From Bordetella parapertussis (GTDB lineage: Bacteria > Pseudomonadota > Gammaproteobacteria > Burkholderiales > Casimicrobiaceae): a stretch of 64,000 bases of DNA. A model generated the notes under the pieces. That model did not search any database, was not told the DNA's origin, and worked only from the letters and a program-made list of their open reading frames with translations. Positions 53,663-62,641 of the stretch are shown here, piece after piece. Every line of letters starts with the position of its first letter. Position 1 is the first letter of the stretch. The stretch lies in NCBI GenBank assembly GCA_943331295.2, contig CALQLA020000008.1, positions 1 to 64,000 on the forward strand, in the 5' to 3' direction. A program made the translations under genes and the position numbers.

Positions 53663-55081
53663 TCAGGCGAGGGGCACCGTCTTGCCCGGGTTCATGATGT
53701 TGTGCGGGTCGAGCGCGCGCTTGATCGTCGCCATGATGTCGACGGCCTCGCCATGCTCCGCGACCAGCGCGTCGAGCTTGTGCACGCCGATGCCGTGCTC
53801 GCCGGTGCAGGTGCCGCCCATGCCGATCGCGCGCAGGCTCACGCGCTTGGCCAGCGCCTCGGCGCGCGCGCGCTCGCCGGGATCGGCCGGATCGAACAGC
53901 ACGACAAGATGGAAGTTGCCGTCACCGACGTGGCCGACGATCGGCGCCACCAGCCCCGTCGCCTCGACGTCGGCGCGGGTTTCCAGGATGCAGTCGGCGA
54001 GCCGCGAGATCGGCACGCAGGCGTCGGTGGCGAAGCCCTGCTTGCCGGGCTGCAGCGCCATCGCCGCGTAGTACGCCGCGTGCCGTGCCTTCCACAGCCG
54101 CGTACGGTCCTCGGGCTGCGTCGCCCATTCGAAGCGGCCGCCGCCGAATTCGGCGGTGATCGCCTGCATCGATGCCGCCTGCTCGGCGACGCCCGCCGCC
54201 GTGCCGTGGAACTCGAAGAACAGCGTCGGCTTCGCCGCGTAGCCCTCGAGCTTCGAGTAGCGGATGCAGGCCTCCATCTGCACGTCGTCGAGGAGCTCGA
54301 TCCGCGCGACGGGGATGCCCGCCTGCATCGCGGTGATCACCGTGTTGACCGCGCCTTCGAGGTCGCCGAACTGGCACACCGCCGCCGAGATCGCCTCCGG
54401 CACGCCGTAGAGGCGCAGCTGGATCTCGGTGATGATCCCGAGCGTGCCTTCGGCACCGACGTAGAGGCGCGTCAGGTCGTAGCCGGCGCTCGACTTCCGC
54501 GCGCGGCCGCCGGTGCGGATGATGCGGCCGTCGGGCGTGACCACGGTGAGGCCGAGGACGTTCTCGCGCATCGTGCCGTAGCGCACGGCGTTGGTGCCCG
54601 AGGCGCGGGTGGCGGCCATCCCGCCGATCGTCGCATTGGCGCCCGGGTCGATCGGGAAGAACAGGCCGCTGCCCTTCAGCTCGGCGTTGACCTGCTCGCG
54701 CGTGACGCCCGCCTGCACGCGGCAGTCGAGGTCGTCGTTGTTGATCTCGAGCACCCGGTTCATCTGCGACAGGTCGACGCAGACGCCGCCGTAAAGCGCC
54801 GCGACGTGGCCCTCGAGCGACGTGCCCACGCCGAATGCGATCACCGGCACGCGCGCCGCGTGGCAAAGGCGCACGATCGCGGCCACTTCCTCGTTGCTGT
54901 GCGGGAACACCACGACGTCGGGCAGCGCGGCGTCGGCGAGGCCCTCGCCGTGGCTGTGGCCTTCGCGCACGGCCCGGCTCGTCACGGCGCGCTCGCCGTA
55001 CTCCATCCCAAGTGCGGTGACGAGATCGGCGAGCGCATGCGCGTCGGGGCGGGCGAACAGCGGATGATGGAGGTCGTTCAT
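53663..55081 (-). CDS. FAD-linked 2-hydroxyacid dehydrogenase (D-lactate dehydrogenase-like)
   Basis: 472 residues, a second FAD-binding type 4 oxidase distinct from glcD. The FAD loop is PVIAFGVGTSLEGHVAA, followed by GGMAATRASGTNAVRYGTMRENVLGLTVV. The C-terminus has GHVGDGNFHL and TGEHGIGVHKLDAL, the substrate and metal histidine region of the LDHD/DLD group. It probably oxidises D-lactate or another D-2-hydroxyacid. It lies 21 bases downstream of glcD and 25 bases upstream of the GST gene, so one operon holds two such oxidases. Confidence 0.92.
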   Translation of the reverse strand: MNDLHHPLFARPDAHALADLVTALGMEYGERAVTSRAVREGHSHGEGLADAALPDVVVFPHSNEEVAAIVRLCHAARVPVIAFGVGTSLEGHVAALYGGVCVDLSQMNRVLEINNDDLDCRVQAGVTREQVNAELKGSGLFFPIDPGANATIGGMAATRASGTNAVRYGTMRENVLGLTVVTPDGRIIRTGGRARKSSAGYDLTRLYVGAEGTLGIITEIQLRLYGVPEAISAAVCQFGDLEGAVNTVITAMQAGIPVARIELLDDVQMEACIRYSKLEGYAAKPTLFFEFHGTAAGVAEQAASMQAITAEFGGGRFEWATQPEDRTRLWKARHAAYYAAMALQPGKQGFATDACVPISRLADCILETRADVEATGLVAPIVGHVGDGNFHLVVLFDPADPGERARAEALAKRVSLRAIGMGGTCTGEHGIGVHKLDALVAEHGEAVDIMATIKRALDPHNIMNPGKTVPLA

Positions 55082-55102
55082 GGCGGGGTCGTCACCGTCG
55101 GA

Positions 55103-56569
55103 TCAGAAGCGGGGGAGGTCGGGATGCGGGACGTGGCCGCCGTGCACGTGCAGCTTGCCGAACTCGGCGCAGCGGTGCAGCGTGGGCACCGCCTTGCCGG
55201 GATTGAGCAGGCCGTGCTCGTCGTACGCGGCCTTGACGCCGAGGAAGCGTTCCAGCTCGGCCGGCTTGAACTGCTGGCACATGCCGTCGATCTTCTCGAG
55301 GCCGACGCCGTGCTCGCCGGTGATCGTGCCGCCGACGTCGATCGACAGCTTGAGGATCGCCGCGCCGAAGGCCTCCGCCCGCGCCACCTCGCCGTCGACG
55401 TTGGCGTCGAACATGATGAGCGGATGCAGGTTGCCGTCGCCGGCGTGGAACACGTTGGCGCAGCGCAGCCCGTACTCGGCGGACAGCTCTGCGATCCGCG
55501 CCAGCACCGCCGGCAGCGCGCGCCGGGGAATCGTGCCGTCCATGCAGTAATAGTCGGGCGTGATGCGGCCGATCGCCGGGAACGCCGCCTTGCGGCCCGA
55601 CCAGAACAGCAGTCGCTCCTTCTCGTCCTTCGACACGCGGATCTCGGAGGCCCCCGCCGCCGCCAGCACGCGCTTGATCTCGGCCATGTCGGCGGCGACT
55701 TCCTCCGGCGTGCCGTCGGCCTCGACCAGCAGCACGGCGACGGCGTCGAGCGGGTAGCCGGCGTGGACAAACTGGTCGACCGCGCGGGTTGCCGCCTGGT
55801 CCATCATCTCGAGGCCCGCGGGGATGATGCCGGCGGCGATCACGGCGCCCACGGCAGCGCCCGCCTTGCCGACGTCGTCGAAGGCGGCCAGCGCGACCTG
55901 GGCGAGGCGCGGCTTCGGGGTCAGCTTGACCGTGATCTCGGTGATGATCGCGAGCAGGCCTTCGGAGCCCGTCACCAGCGCGAGCAGGTCGTAGCCGGCG
56001 GCGTCGAGCGCATCGCAGCCGAACTCGACGACGTCGCCGGTGATCAGCACGCCGCGCACGCGGCGCAGGTTGTGGACGGTCAGCCCGTACTTGAGGCAGT
56101 GCACGCCGCCCGAGTTTTCCGCGACGTTGCCGCCGATCGTGCAGGCGATCTGGGACGAGGGGTCCGGCGCGTAGTAGAGCCCGTGCCCGGCGACCGCCTC
56201 GGAGATCGCGAGGTTGCGCACGCCGGGCTGGACCACCGCGGTGCACGACAGGGGATCGATCGCGAGGATCCGGTTGAACCGCGCGAGCGACAGCACGACC
56301 CCGTCGGGATGCGGCACCGTGCCGCCGGAGAGCCCGGTGCCGGCGCCCCGGGCGACGACGGGGATGCGCGCCGCGTGGCAGGCCTTGAGCAGCGCGACGA
56401 CCTGCGCCTCGTTCTCCGGCAGCAGCACCGCCGCCGCCCGCTCGCGGTACAGCGTCAGGCCGTCGCACTCGTAAGGGCGAGTGTCCTCCGACGCGGTCAG
56501 CAGCGCCGACGGCGGCAGGATCGACTGGAACTGGGCAAGTACGCGCGGGTCGAGCATCGGAGGCGGCAT
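55103..56569 (-). CDS. glcD: Glycolate oxidase catalytic FAD subunit
   Basis: A 488-residue flavoprotein. The FAD loop is PVVARGAGTGLSGGTVPH, then IGGNVAENSGGVHCLKYGLTVHN. The C-terminal active-site region has NVFHAGDGNLHPLIMFDAN and TITGEHGVGLEKIDGM. It oxidises glycolate, and often D-lactate, to the 2-oxo acid. Two starts are possible, ATG 56569 and ATG 56557; neither has a strong ribosome binding site. It is the first gene of the minus-strand operon and is divergent from a TRAP transporter, which may import the substrate. Confidence 0.95.
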   Translation of the reverse strand: MPPPMLDPRVLAQFQSILPPSALLTASEDTRPYECDGLTLYRERAAAVLLPENEAQVVALLKACHAARIPVVARGAGTGLSGGTVPHPDGVVLSLARFNRILAIDPLSCTAVVQPGVRNLAISEAVAGHGLYYAPDPSSQIACTIGGNVAENSGGVHCLKYGLTVHNLRRVRGVLITGDVVEFGCDALDAAGYDLLALVTGSEGLLAIITEITVKLTPKPRLAQVALAAFDDVGKAGAAVGAVIAAGIIPAGLEMMDQAATRAVDQFVHAGYPLDAVAVLLVEADGTPEEVAADMAEIKRVLAAAGASEIRVSKDEKERLLFWSGRKAAFPAIGRITPDYYCMDGTIPRRALPAVLARIAELSAEYGLRCANVFHAGDGNLHPLIMFDANVDGEVARAEAFGAAILKLSIDVGGTITGEHGVGLEKIDGMCQQFKPAELERFLGVKAAYDEHGLLNPGKAVPTLHRCAEFGKLHVHGGHVPHPDLPRF

Positions 56570-56792
56570 CCGCGGCGGCCGGCAAGGGGCGGCGCCCCGG
56601 CAGGTGACCGTGACTGGGAGCCGCTGATTATTCCACATCGGGGCGCGACCCGCACGACCGGCCGGATTGCCCCGTTCCGGGCCCGTCCGCGCACAAAACC
56701 CTATACACCGGCCGCTCCCTTCCTTAGAATCCGCCGGTTAGGGCACCGCTTTCACATACCCACAACGCCCGCAATGTAACGAGGAGACTGTC

Positions 56793-57782
56793 ATGCGGTT
56801 CTGCCATCCCCTGCGCGCCCTGGCCCTTTCGCTCGGCGCGACGTTCGTGCTTGCCGCCGCCCCCGCGGTCGCGCAGACCACGACACTCAAGATGAACATC
56901 TCGCTCAGCCAGAATTCGCACTACGGCGCGGGCGTCGACACCTTCGCGCGCGAAGTCGAGAAGCGCACCAACGGCCGCTACAAGGTCCAGAACTTCTATT
57001 CCGGCGCGCTCGGCGCCGAGCGCGAGTCGATCGAGGCGCTGCAACTCGGAACGCTCGACCTCACGCTGACGTCGACCGGTCCGGTGCCGAACTTCGTGCC
57101 GGAGACGGCGATCCTCGACATCCCGTTCCTGTTCAAGGACTACGCCCACGCGCGGGCGACGCTGGACGGCCCGATCGGCCAGGACCTGCTGCAAAAATTC
57201 CCGTCCAAGGGGATCATCGCGCTGGCCTGGGCCGAGAACGGCTTCCGCCACATGACGAACAGCAAGCGGCAGGTGGTGGTGCCCGACGATCTCAAGGGCC
57301 TCAAGATGAGGACGATGGAGAACCCCGTCCACATGCAGGCCTACAAGCAGTTCGGGATCATCCCGACGCCGATGGCCTTCACCGAGGTCTTCACCGCGCT
57401 CCAGCAGGGCACCGTCGACGGCCAGGAGAACCCGCTGTCGGTGATCTCCGCCGCCAAGTTCGACCAGGTGCAGAAGTACATGACGCTGACCGGCCACGTC
57501 TATTCGCCGGCGCTGATCCTGATGGGCAAGGGCCCCTGGGACAAGCTGTCGGCAGCCGACAAGCAGATCTTCCTCGACTCGGCCAAGGAAGCAGTGAAGG
57601 CCAACCGCGCGCGCATCGACGAGGACGAGAAGAAGGCGGTGGCCGACCTCCGCTCCAAGGGCATGACGATCGTCGAGGTCGTCGACAAGTCGAAGTTCCA
57701 GGCCACGCTGTCCCCGACGTTCGTCGAGTTCGGCAAGAAGTTCGGCCAGGACAACATCGACAAGATCCGCAACTACAAGTAA
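56793..57782 (+). CDS. TRAP transporter periplasmic binding protein (DctP)
   Basis: 329 residues. A signal peptide (about 1-27, APAVAQ) is followed by TTTLKMNISLSQNSHYGAGVDTFA. Family marks are QNFYSGALGAERESIEALQLG, the Arg-containing LKGLKMRTMENPVHMQAYKQFG, and FTEVFTALQQGTVDGQENP. GAGGAG lies about 7 bases before the ATG. It is divergent from the glcD operon across a 223-base gap; an organic 2-hydroxyacid such as glycolate or lactate is a reasonable but unproven ligand. The gap to dctQ contains a paired repeat element. Confidence 0.95.
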   Translation: MRFCHPLRALALSLGATFVLAAAPAVAQTTTLKMNISLSQNSHYGAGVDTFAREVEKRTNGRYKVQNFYSGALGAERESIEALQLGTLDLTLTSTGPVPNFVPETAILDIPFLFKDYAHARATLDGPIGQDLLQKFPSKGIIALAWAENGFRHMTNSKRQVVVPDDLKGLKMRTMENPVHMQAYKQFGIIPTPMAFTEVFTALQQGTVDGQENPLSVISAAKFDQVQKYMTLTGHVYSPALILMGKGPWDKLSAADKQIFLDSAKEAVKANRARIDEDEKKAVADLRSKGMTIVEVVDKSKFQATLSPTFVEFGKKFGQDNIDKIRNYK

Positions 57783-57791
57783 GTCACCGGC

Positions 57792-57876
57792 GTAGCCCGG
57801 GTTGAGCGAAAGCGAAACCCGGGGCCGGCACGATGCGGCGGTTACCCCGGGTTTCGCCTTCGCTCAACCCGGGCTG
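57792..57876. repeat. Dispersed inverted repeat, paired copy C
   Basis: Left arm 57792-57824 (GTAGCCCGGGTTGAGCGAAAG start) and right arm 57845-57876 (ending AACCCGGGCTGC) form a long inverted repeat. It fills most of the gap between the TRAP dctP and dctQ genes and would form a strong hairpin in the mRNA, at the same relative place as the hairpin in the hexuronate TRAP operon. Confidence 0.85.
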
Positions 57877-57928
57877 CCCGCCCGGTACGACCCCAGTCGA
57901 ACCATTCGTCTCCGCCGAAGGATTCCCC

Positions 57929-58423
57929 GTGCGCAATGGCTTCCTCGCCCTCGAACGCTGGACCACGGAACTGTCGCTCCGGATCGCCTGCGCGATGCTG
58001 GTCATCGCCGCCTGCCTCGGGATGTACCAGATCATCGCCCGCTTCCTGATCCACGAGCCGGCCGAATGGTCGGAGGTGCTGATCCGCTTCGCGCTGATCT
58101 GGATGGTGTTCATGGGCGTGCCCTGCGCGTTCCGCCAGGGCGCGATGGTCTGCGTCGACCTCGCCTACCGCAAGGGCGGCCCGGTGATGAAGCGCGCGCT
58201 CGACTGGCTGATCGCGATCACCGCGCTGATCCTCATCGCGGCGATCATCCGCTACGGCGTCGAGTACGCGTACCGCGCGCGCTTCCAGACGATCAGCGGC
58301 CTGGAATCGTTCTCGATGACCTGGGCTTACCTGGCGCTGCCCGTCGGCGGCATCTTCTGCGTGCTGGGCATCATCGGCTGCCTGCTCGACCCGCGCCGGC
58401 AGGAACTCGAGACGGCGCAGTAG
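57929..58423 (+). CDS. TRAP transporter small membrane subunit (DctQ)
   Basis: 164 residues with four membrane helices. It has the DctQ pattern IIARFLIHEPAEWSEVLIRFALIWMVFMG and FRQGAMVCVDLAYR. GTG 57929 is the likely start because AAGGA lies about 7 bases upstream and the protein then begins near the first helix. The frame stays open further upstream through the repeat element, so an annotation starting at 57833 would wrongly translate the repeat. Partner of the adjacent dctP and dctM. Confidence 0.9.
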   Translation: MRNGFLALERWTTELSLRIACAMLVIAACLGMYQIIARFLIHEPAEWSEVLIRFALIWMVFMGVPCAFRQGAMVCVDLAYRKGGPVMKRALDWLIAITALILIAAIIRYGVEYAYRARFQTISGLESFSMTWAYLALPVGGIFCVLGIIGCLLDPRRQELETAQ

Positions 58424-58483
58424 CCTTCCCTCGCCCGCACCACCGCGTCCCGACGCGCTTTCCGCCCACGCTCCGGAGTTGCC

Positions 58484-59761
58484 ATGCCGTCCACGATGTT
58501 CCTGACGATGATCCTGTGCTTCGCGCTCAGCATCTCGGTGTCGGTGTCGATCGGCCTCGCCAGCCTCGTCGGCGCGTACCAGGCGAACCTCAACATCCTC
58601 GCGATCGTCAAGGAGATGTTCGGGGCGATCAACAAGTTCCCGCTGGCCGCCATTCCGTTCTTCATCCTCGCCGGCAACCTGATGGAATCCGGCGGCATCT
58701 CGGGCCGGCTCGTCGAGTTCGCCAAGTCGATCGTCGGCGGCGTCCAGGGCGGGCTCGCCGCCACCTGCGTGCTCACCTGCATGATCTTCGCCGCCGTGTC
58801 GGGCTCGAGCGTGGCGACGACGTTCGCGATCGGCACGATCCTGATCCCGGCGCTGATCAAGCATGGCTACCCGACCAACTTCGCCGCGGCGCTGCAGGCG
58901 ACCTCGGCCGAGCTGGGCGTCATCATCCCGCCGTCGATCCCGATGATCCTCTACGGCGTGTCGGCCGAGGTGTCGATCGGCGAGCTGTTCATCTCCGGCT
59001 TCGGCCCGGGCCTCCTCATCGGCGTCGCGCTGATGGTGTTCGTCGTCATCTATGCGCGGATCAAGGACTACGGCAAGGACGACCACGTGGGCCGGCTGCC
59101 GTTCCTGGTCGCCACGCGCCGCGCCGTGCTGGCGCTGATGATGCCGGTGATCATCCTGGGCGGGATCTACGGCGGCGTGTTCACGCCGACCGAGGCCTCG
59201 GTGGTCGCGGTGTTCTACGCGCTCATCGTCGGCGTGGGCGTCTACAAGGAAACGAAGATCGCCGACCTGCCGCGGGTGCTGAAGAAGAGCGTGATCTCGT
59301 CGGCGGTGATCATGTTCATCATCGCCAACGCGGGGCTCTTCAGCTACCTGATCACCCGCGCCGGCATTCCCGAGATGATCGGCGCCTTCCTGGTCGACTG
59401 GCTGAAGTCCCCGGCGCTGTTCCTGCTTGGCGTCAACGCCGCGCTGTTCGTCATCGGGATGTTCATCGAGACGTCGGCGTCGATCATCGTGCTGGCGCCG
59501 ATCTTGGCACCCGTCGCCGTGCACTTCGGCATCGACCCGGTGCACTTCGGCACCATCATGGTCGTGAACCTGGCGCTGGGGATGATCACGCCGCCGTTCG
59601 GCGTGAACCTGTTCGCCGCCTGCACGGTCGCCAGGATATCGCTCGACCAGATCGTCACGCGGCTCATCCCGTTCGTGCTGGTCGTGCTCGCGTGCCTGAT
59701 GGTGATCACCTACGTGCCGGTCATCTCGCTCGGCCTGCGCGACCTCGTCTACGCGAAGTAG
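58484..59761 (+). CDS. TRAP transporter large membrane subunit (DctM)
   Basis: 425 residues with about 12 helices. Family marks are AIPFFILAGNLMESGGISGRLVEFAKSIVGG, FAAVSGSSVATTFAIGTILIP and LGMITPPFGVNLFAACTVA. It provides the ion-coupled channel for the substrate captured by the upstream DctP. A 60-base gap after dctQ ends in CCGGAGTTGCC before the ATG. A single repeat arm lies 7 bases after the stop. It differs clearly in sequence from the hexuronate-operon DctM, so the two TRAP systems are not a recent duplication. Confidence 0.95.
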   Translation: MPSTMFLTMILCFALSISVSVSIGLASLVGAYQANLNILAIVKEMFGAINKFPLAAIPFFILAGNLMESGGISGRLVEFAKSIVGGVQGGLAATCVLTCMIFAAVSGSSVATTFAIGTILIPALIKHGYPTNFAAALQATSAELGVIIPPSIPMILYGVSAEVSIGELFISGFGPGLLIGVALMVFVVIYARIKDYGKDDHVGRLPFLVATRRAVLALMMPVIILGGIYGGVFTPTEASVVAVFYALIVGVGVYKETKIADLPRVLKKSVISSAVIMFIIANAGLFSYLITRAGIPEMIGAFLVDWLKSPALFLLGVNAALFVIGMFIETSASIIVLAPILAPVAVHFGIDPVHFGTIMVVNLALGMITPPFGVNLFAACTVARISLDQIVTRLIPFVLVVLACLMVITYVPVISLGLRDLVYAK

Positions 59762-59767
59762 CGTCCC

Positions 59768-59800
59768 GTAGCCCGGGTTGAGCGAATGCGAAACCCGGGG
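59768..59800. repeat. Dispersed inverted repeat, single arm D
   Basis: Starts GTAGCCCGGGTTGAGCGAAT and ends AACCCGGGG, nearly identical to the left arm of copy C. It lies directly after dctM and before the convergent SDR gene. No right arm follows in the 47 bases before the SDR stop. Confidence 0.85.
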
Positions 59801-59847
59801 CAGGCGCGGCAACGGGCCGCCGACGCGTACCGGGACGGCCCGCCCGG

Positions 59848-60606
59848 TCAGACGCAGCGCCCGCCGTCCACTTCGAGGCAGGTGCCGGTGATGAACGCCG
59901 ACTCGTCGGACGCGTAGAACACCGCCGCCGTCGCGATGTCCGAAGGCTGCGACAGGCGGCCCAGCGGGATCGACGCGACGAACTTCGCGCGGAGCTCCGG
60001 CGTGTCGCCGCCCATGAAATCCGGGAGCATCGCGGTCTCGCCCGCGACCGGGTTGATCACGTTGACGCGGATGTTGTCGGGGGCGAGCTCGGCCGCCATC
60101 GAGCGCGACGTCGTGATCGCGGCGCCCTTGCTGCCGTTGTACCAGGTGAGCCCCGGACGCGGGCGCACCCCGGCGGTCGACGCGATCGTGATGAAGACGC
60201 CGCGGCGCTGGTGCCGGAAGTGCGGCACCGCGTGCCGCGCTGTCAGGAACAGGCTTTTCACGTTGACGGCGTAGATCCGGTCGAACTCCGCCTCGGAGAC
60301 GTCGAGCAGCGGCTGGTTCTTGTGCGTCTTGCCCGCATTGTTGACGACGATGTCGAGGCCGCCGAAACCCGCGAGCGCGAACGCGACGAGCCTCGACACG
60401 TCGGCGTCGACCGACACGTCGCCGGCGCAGAACAGCGCGCGGCCCGGCGTGGCGGCGTTGATCTCCCGCGTGACCCGCTCGCCGCCGGCGACGCCGATGT
60501 CGTTGACGACGACGCGCGCGCCTTCCGCCGCGAACCGCTTCGCGATGCCTGCGCCGAACCCCGATCCCGCGCCGGTGACGATTGCTATCCTCCCCTGCAG
60601 CCTCAT
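59848..60606 (-). CDS. Short-chain dehydrogenase/reductase
   Basis: A 252-residue classical SDR with all motifs: TGAGSGFGAGIA at the nucleotide site, NNAGKTH, and the catalytic WYNGSKGA (Tyr and Lys present). The C-terminus is FITGTCLEVDGGRCV. It would be an NAD(P)-dependent alcohol or 3-oxoacyl oxidoreductase; GFG in the first motif is a minor variation of GIG. Its ATG overlaps the GNAT gene's stop (ATGA). The aldehyde dehydrogenase gene further upstream suggests an alcohol-aldehyde-acid route. Confidence 0.93.
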   Translation of the reverse strand: MRLQGRIAIVTGAGSGFGAGIAKRFAAEGARVVVNDIGVAGGERVTREINAATPGRALFCAGDVSVDADVSRLVAFALAGFGGLDIVVNNAGKTHKNQPLLDVSEAEFDRIYAVNVKSLFLTARHAVPHFRHQRRGVFITIASTAGVRPRPGLTWYNGSKGAAITTSRSMAAELAPDNIRVNVINPVAGETAMLPDFMGGDTPELRAKFVASIPLGRLSQPSDIATAAVFYASDESAFITGTCLEVDGGRCV

Positions 60607-61103
60607 TTTCCCGCTCCCGAAACGCCGCCCGGCGCAGCCAGGCGATCACGATAAATGCCGGGCGTCGAGCCTTCGATCACGCTCGCGCCGGCGACCTTGC
60701 GATAGATGCCCCCGCTCTTCGCGCCGCCGATGATGGCGTACGCGTAGCCCTGCCCTGCCATCGCGTGCAGGCACTCGAGCAGCAGCACGGCGCCGATGCC
60801 GCGACCGCGCGCGCCTTCCGCCACCCCCATCGGACCGAAGAAGTTGCGGCAGGTGCTGTCGTGGCAGGCAAAGCCTTCGATGCTGCCGCCCGCCGTGGCA
60901 ATGAAGCAGGACCGCGGCTGGTTGGCGAACGCGACGTCGCATTCGTCCGCCCAGGCCGGCCCGAACGCGGACTCGACCCAGCCGACGACGCGCCGCTTCT
61001 CGTAGGCCATCGCGCGGCGGACGACGATCCCGTCGGCCGCAAGCCGCACGCGCGGCCCCGCGACGCCCGGCAGGTCGTAGAGCTTCACCAGCAGGTCCGG
61101 CAT
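60603..61103 (-). CDS. GNAT-family N-acetyltransferase
   Basis: 166 residues. The acetyl-CoA-binding motif is GVAEGARGRGIGAVLLLECLHAM, with the R/Q-x-x-G-x-G/A pattern as RGRGIG. IYRKVAGASVIEGSTPGIY resembles members that act on small metabolites or antibiotics. Substrate unknown. It lies 31 bases downstream of the aldehyde dehydrogenase gene and overlaps the SDR start. Confidence 0.88.
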   Translation of the reverse strand: MPDLLVKLYDLPGVAGPRVRLAADGIVVRRAMAYEKRRVVGWVESAFGPAWADECDVAFANQPRSCFIATAGGSIEGFACHDSTCRNFFGPMGVAEGARGRGIGAVLLLECLHAMAGQGYAYAIIGGAKSGGIYRKVAGASVIEGSTPGIYRDRLAAPGGVSGAGK

Positions 61104-61134
61104 CGGCGCTTCCCGAATCAGGCGGCGGGGGGCG

Positions 61135-62604
61135 TCAGCCGTGCGCCAGCACGACGGTCTTCAGCGCGGTGAAGCCGTATAGCGCCTCGAAGCCCTTCTC
61201 GCGGCCGTAGCCCGACGACTTCACGCCGCCGAACGGCAGCTCGACGCCGCCGCCGGCACCGTAGTTGTTGATGAACACCTGGCCGCTCCTGACCGCGCGC
61301 GCCATCCGCAGCTGCCGGCCGCCGTCGCGGGTCCAGACCCCGGCGACCAGGCCGAACTCGGTCGCGTTGGCGATCCGGCATGCGTCGGCCTCGTCGACGA
61401 AGGGCATCGCCGCCAGCACCGGCCCGAACACCTCGTCGCAACCGAGCCGCGAGTCGGACGGCACGTCGCGCAGCAGGCAGGGCGCGACGTAGTAGCCGTG
61501 CTCCGGCGCCGTCGCGACGACGCTGCCCCGGGCAACCGTCGCGATGCCCGTGCGCTCGGCGTCGGCGAGGAAGCCCTGCACGCGCTCCTTCTGGCTCGCG
61601 CGGATCAGCGGCCCGCAGTCGAGGTCGGCCATCGCCGGGCCGGTCTTGAGCGCCGCGAAGCGCTCGCCCAGCCGCTGCAGCACCTCCTCGTAGCGCGACG
61701 CCTCGACCAGCAGCCGGCTGCCGGCCGAGCAGGTCTGGCCGGCGTTCTGGACGATCGCGTTGACGAGCACGGGCAGCGCGGCGTCGACGTCGGCGTCGGC
61801 GAAGACGATCTGCGGCCCCTTGCCGCCCAGTTCGAGCGTCACCGGGCAGTGGCGCTTCGCGCATTCCTGCGCGACGAACGCCCCGGTGACCGGCGAGCCG
61901 GTGAACGACAGGTGCTCGATGCCGGGATGGGCCGCGAGCGCGGCACCCGCCTCGCGCCCGAAGCCGGTGACGATGTTGAGCGCGCCGTCCGGCAGCCCGG
62001 TTTCCGCCGCCAGCTCGGCCACGCGCAGCAGCGACAGGCAGGCATCCTCGGCGGGCTTCACCACGCAGGCGTTGCCGGCGGCGAGCGCGCCGCCGACCGA
62101 GCGGCCGAAGATCTGCAGCGGATAGTTCCACGGGATGATGTGGCCGGTCACGCCGTGCGGCTCGCGCCACGTCAGCACCGTGAAGCCCGGGGTGTAGGGA
62201 ATGGTCTCGCCGTGGAACTTGTCGCAGGCGCCGCCGTAGAACTCGAAGTAGCGCGCGCAGGCGGCGACGTCGGCACGCGCCTGCTTCAGCGGCTTGCCGC
62301 AGTCGCGCGCCTCTAGCAGCGCCAGTTCCTCGGCGTGGTCGAGGATCGCGCGCGACAGCCGCGCGAGCGCCCGGCCCTTCTCGACGGGCGCCAGGCGGCC
62401 CCACGCGCCGTCGCGGGCGCCCTGCGCGGCGGCCACCGCGCGGTCGACGTCGGGTGCCGTGCCAAGCGCGATGGTCGCGAACACGCGGCCGTCGGACGGA
62501 TCGATGACCGGCAGCGTCCCGCCGCCGGCCGGCGCGACCCAGCGGTTGGCGATGAAGTTGTGCGGCGGCGTGGTGACGGCGGGAAGCGGGTGCGGTGCGT
62601 TCAT
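61135..62604 (-). CDS. NAD(P)-dependent aldehyde dehydrogenase
   Basis: A 489-residue ALDH superfamily enzyme with the full catalytic set: N160 in IIPWNYPLQ, E258 in TLELGGKGPQ and nucleophile C292 in QNAGQTCSAGSR. Other marks are FTGSPVTGAFVAQ and EVFGPVLAAMPF. It oxidises an aldehyde to the acid; similarity to betaine-, aminobutyraldehyde- or vanillin-type groups cannot be settled by eye. It heads a three-gene group with GNAT and SDR. A paired repeat element lies between it and the upstream ABC binding-protein gene. Confidence 0.94.
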   Translation of the reverse strand: MNAPHPLPAVTTPPHNFIANRWVAPAGGGTLPVIDPSDGRVFATIALGTAPDVDRAVAAAQGARDGAWGRLAPVEKGRALARLSRAILDHAEELALLEARDCGKPLKQARADVAACARYFEFYGGACDKFHGETIPYTPGFTVLTWREPHGVTGHIIPWNYPLQIFGRSVGGALAAGNACVVKPAEDACLSLLRVAELAAETGLPDGALNIVTGFGREAGAALAAHPGIEHLSFTGSPVTGAFVAQECAKRHCPVTLELGGKGPQIVFADADVDAALPVLVNAIVQNAGQTCSAGSRLLVEASRYEEVLQRLGERFAALKTGPAMADLDCGPLIRASQKERVQGFLADAERTGIATVARGSVVATAPEHGYYVAPCLLRDVPSDSRLGCDEVFGPVLAAMPFVDEADACRIANATEFGLVAGVWTRDGGRQLRMARAVRSGQVFINNYGAGGGVELPFGGVKSSGYGREKGFEALYGFTALKTVVLAHG

Positions 62605-62641
62605 GGTCGGCTCACAGTGTCATCGGATGATCGGGGGGGAT

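Noticed and set aside
57833-57928. Upstream extension of the second dctQ
   Set aside because: The extension translates the dispersed repeat element, while GTG 57929 has a ribosome binding site and matches the family start.
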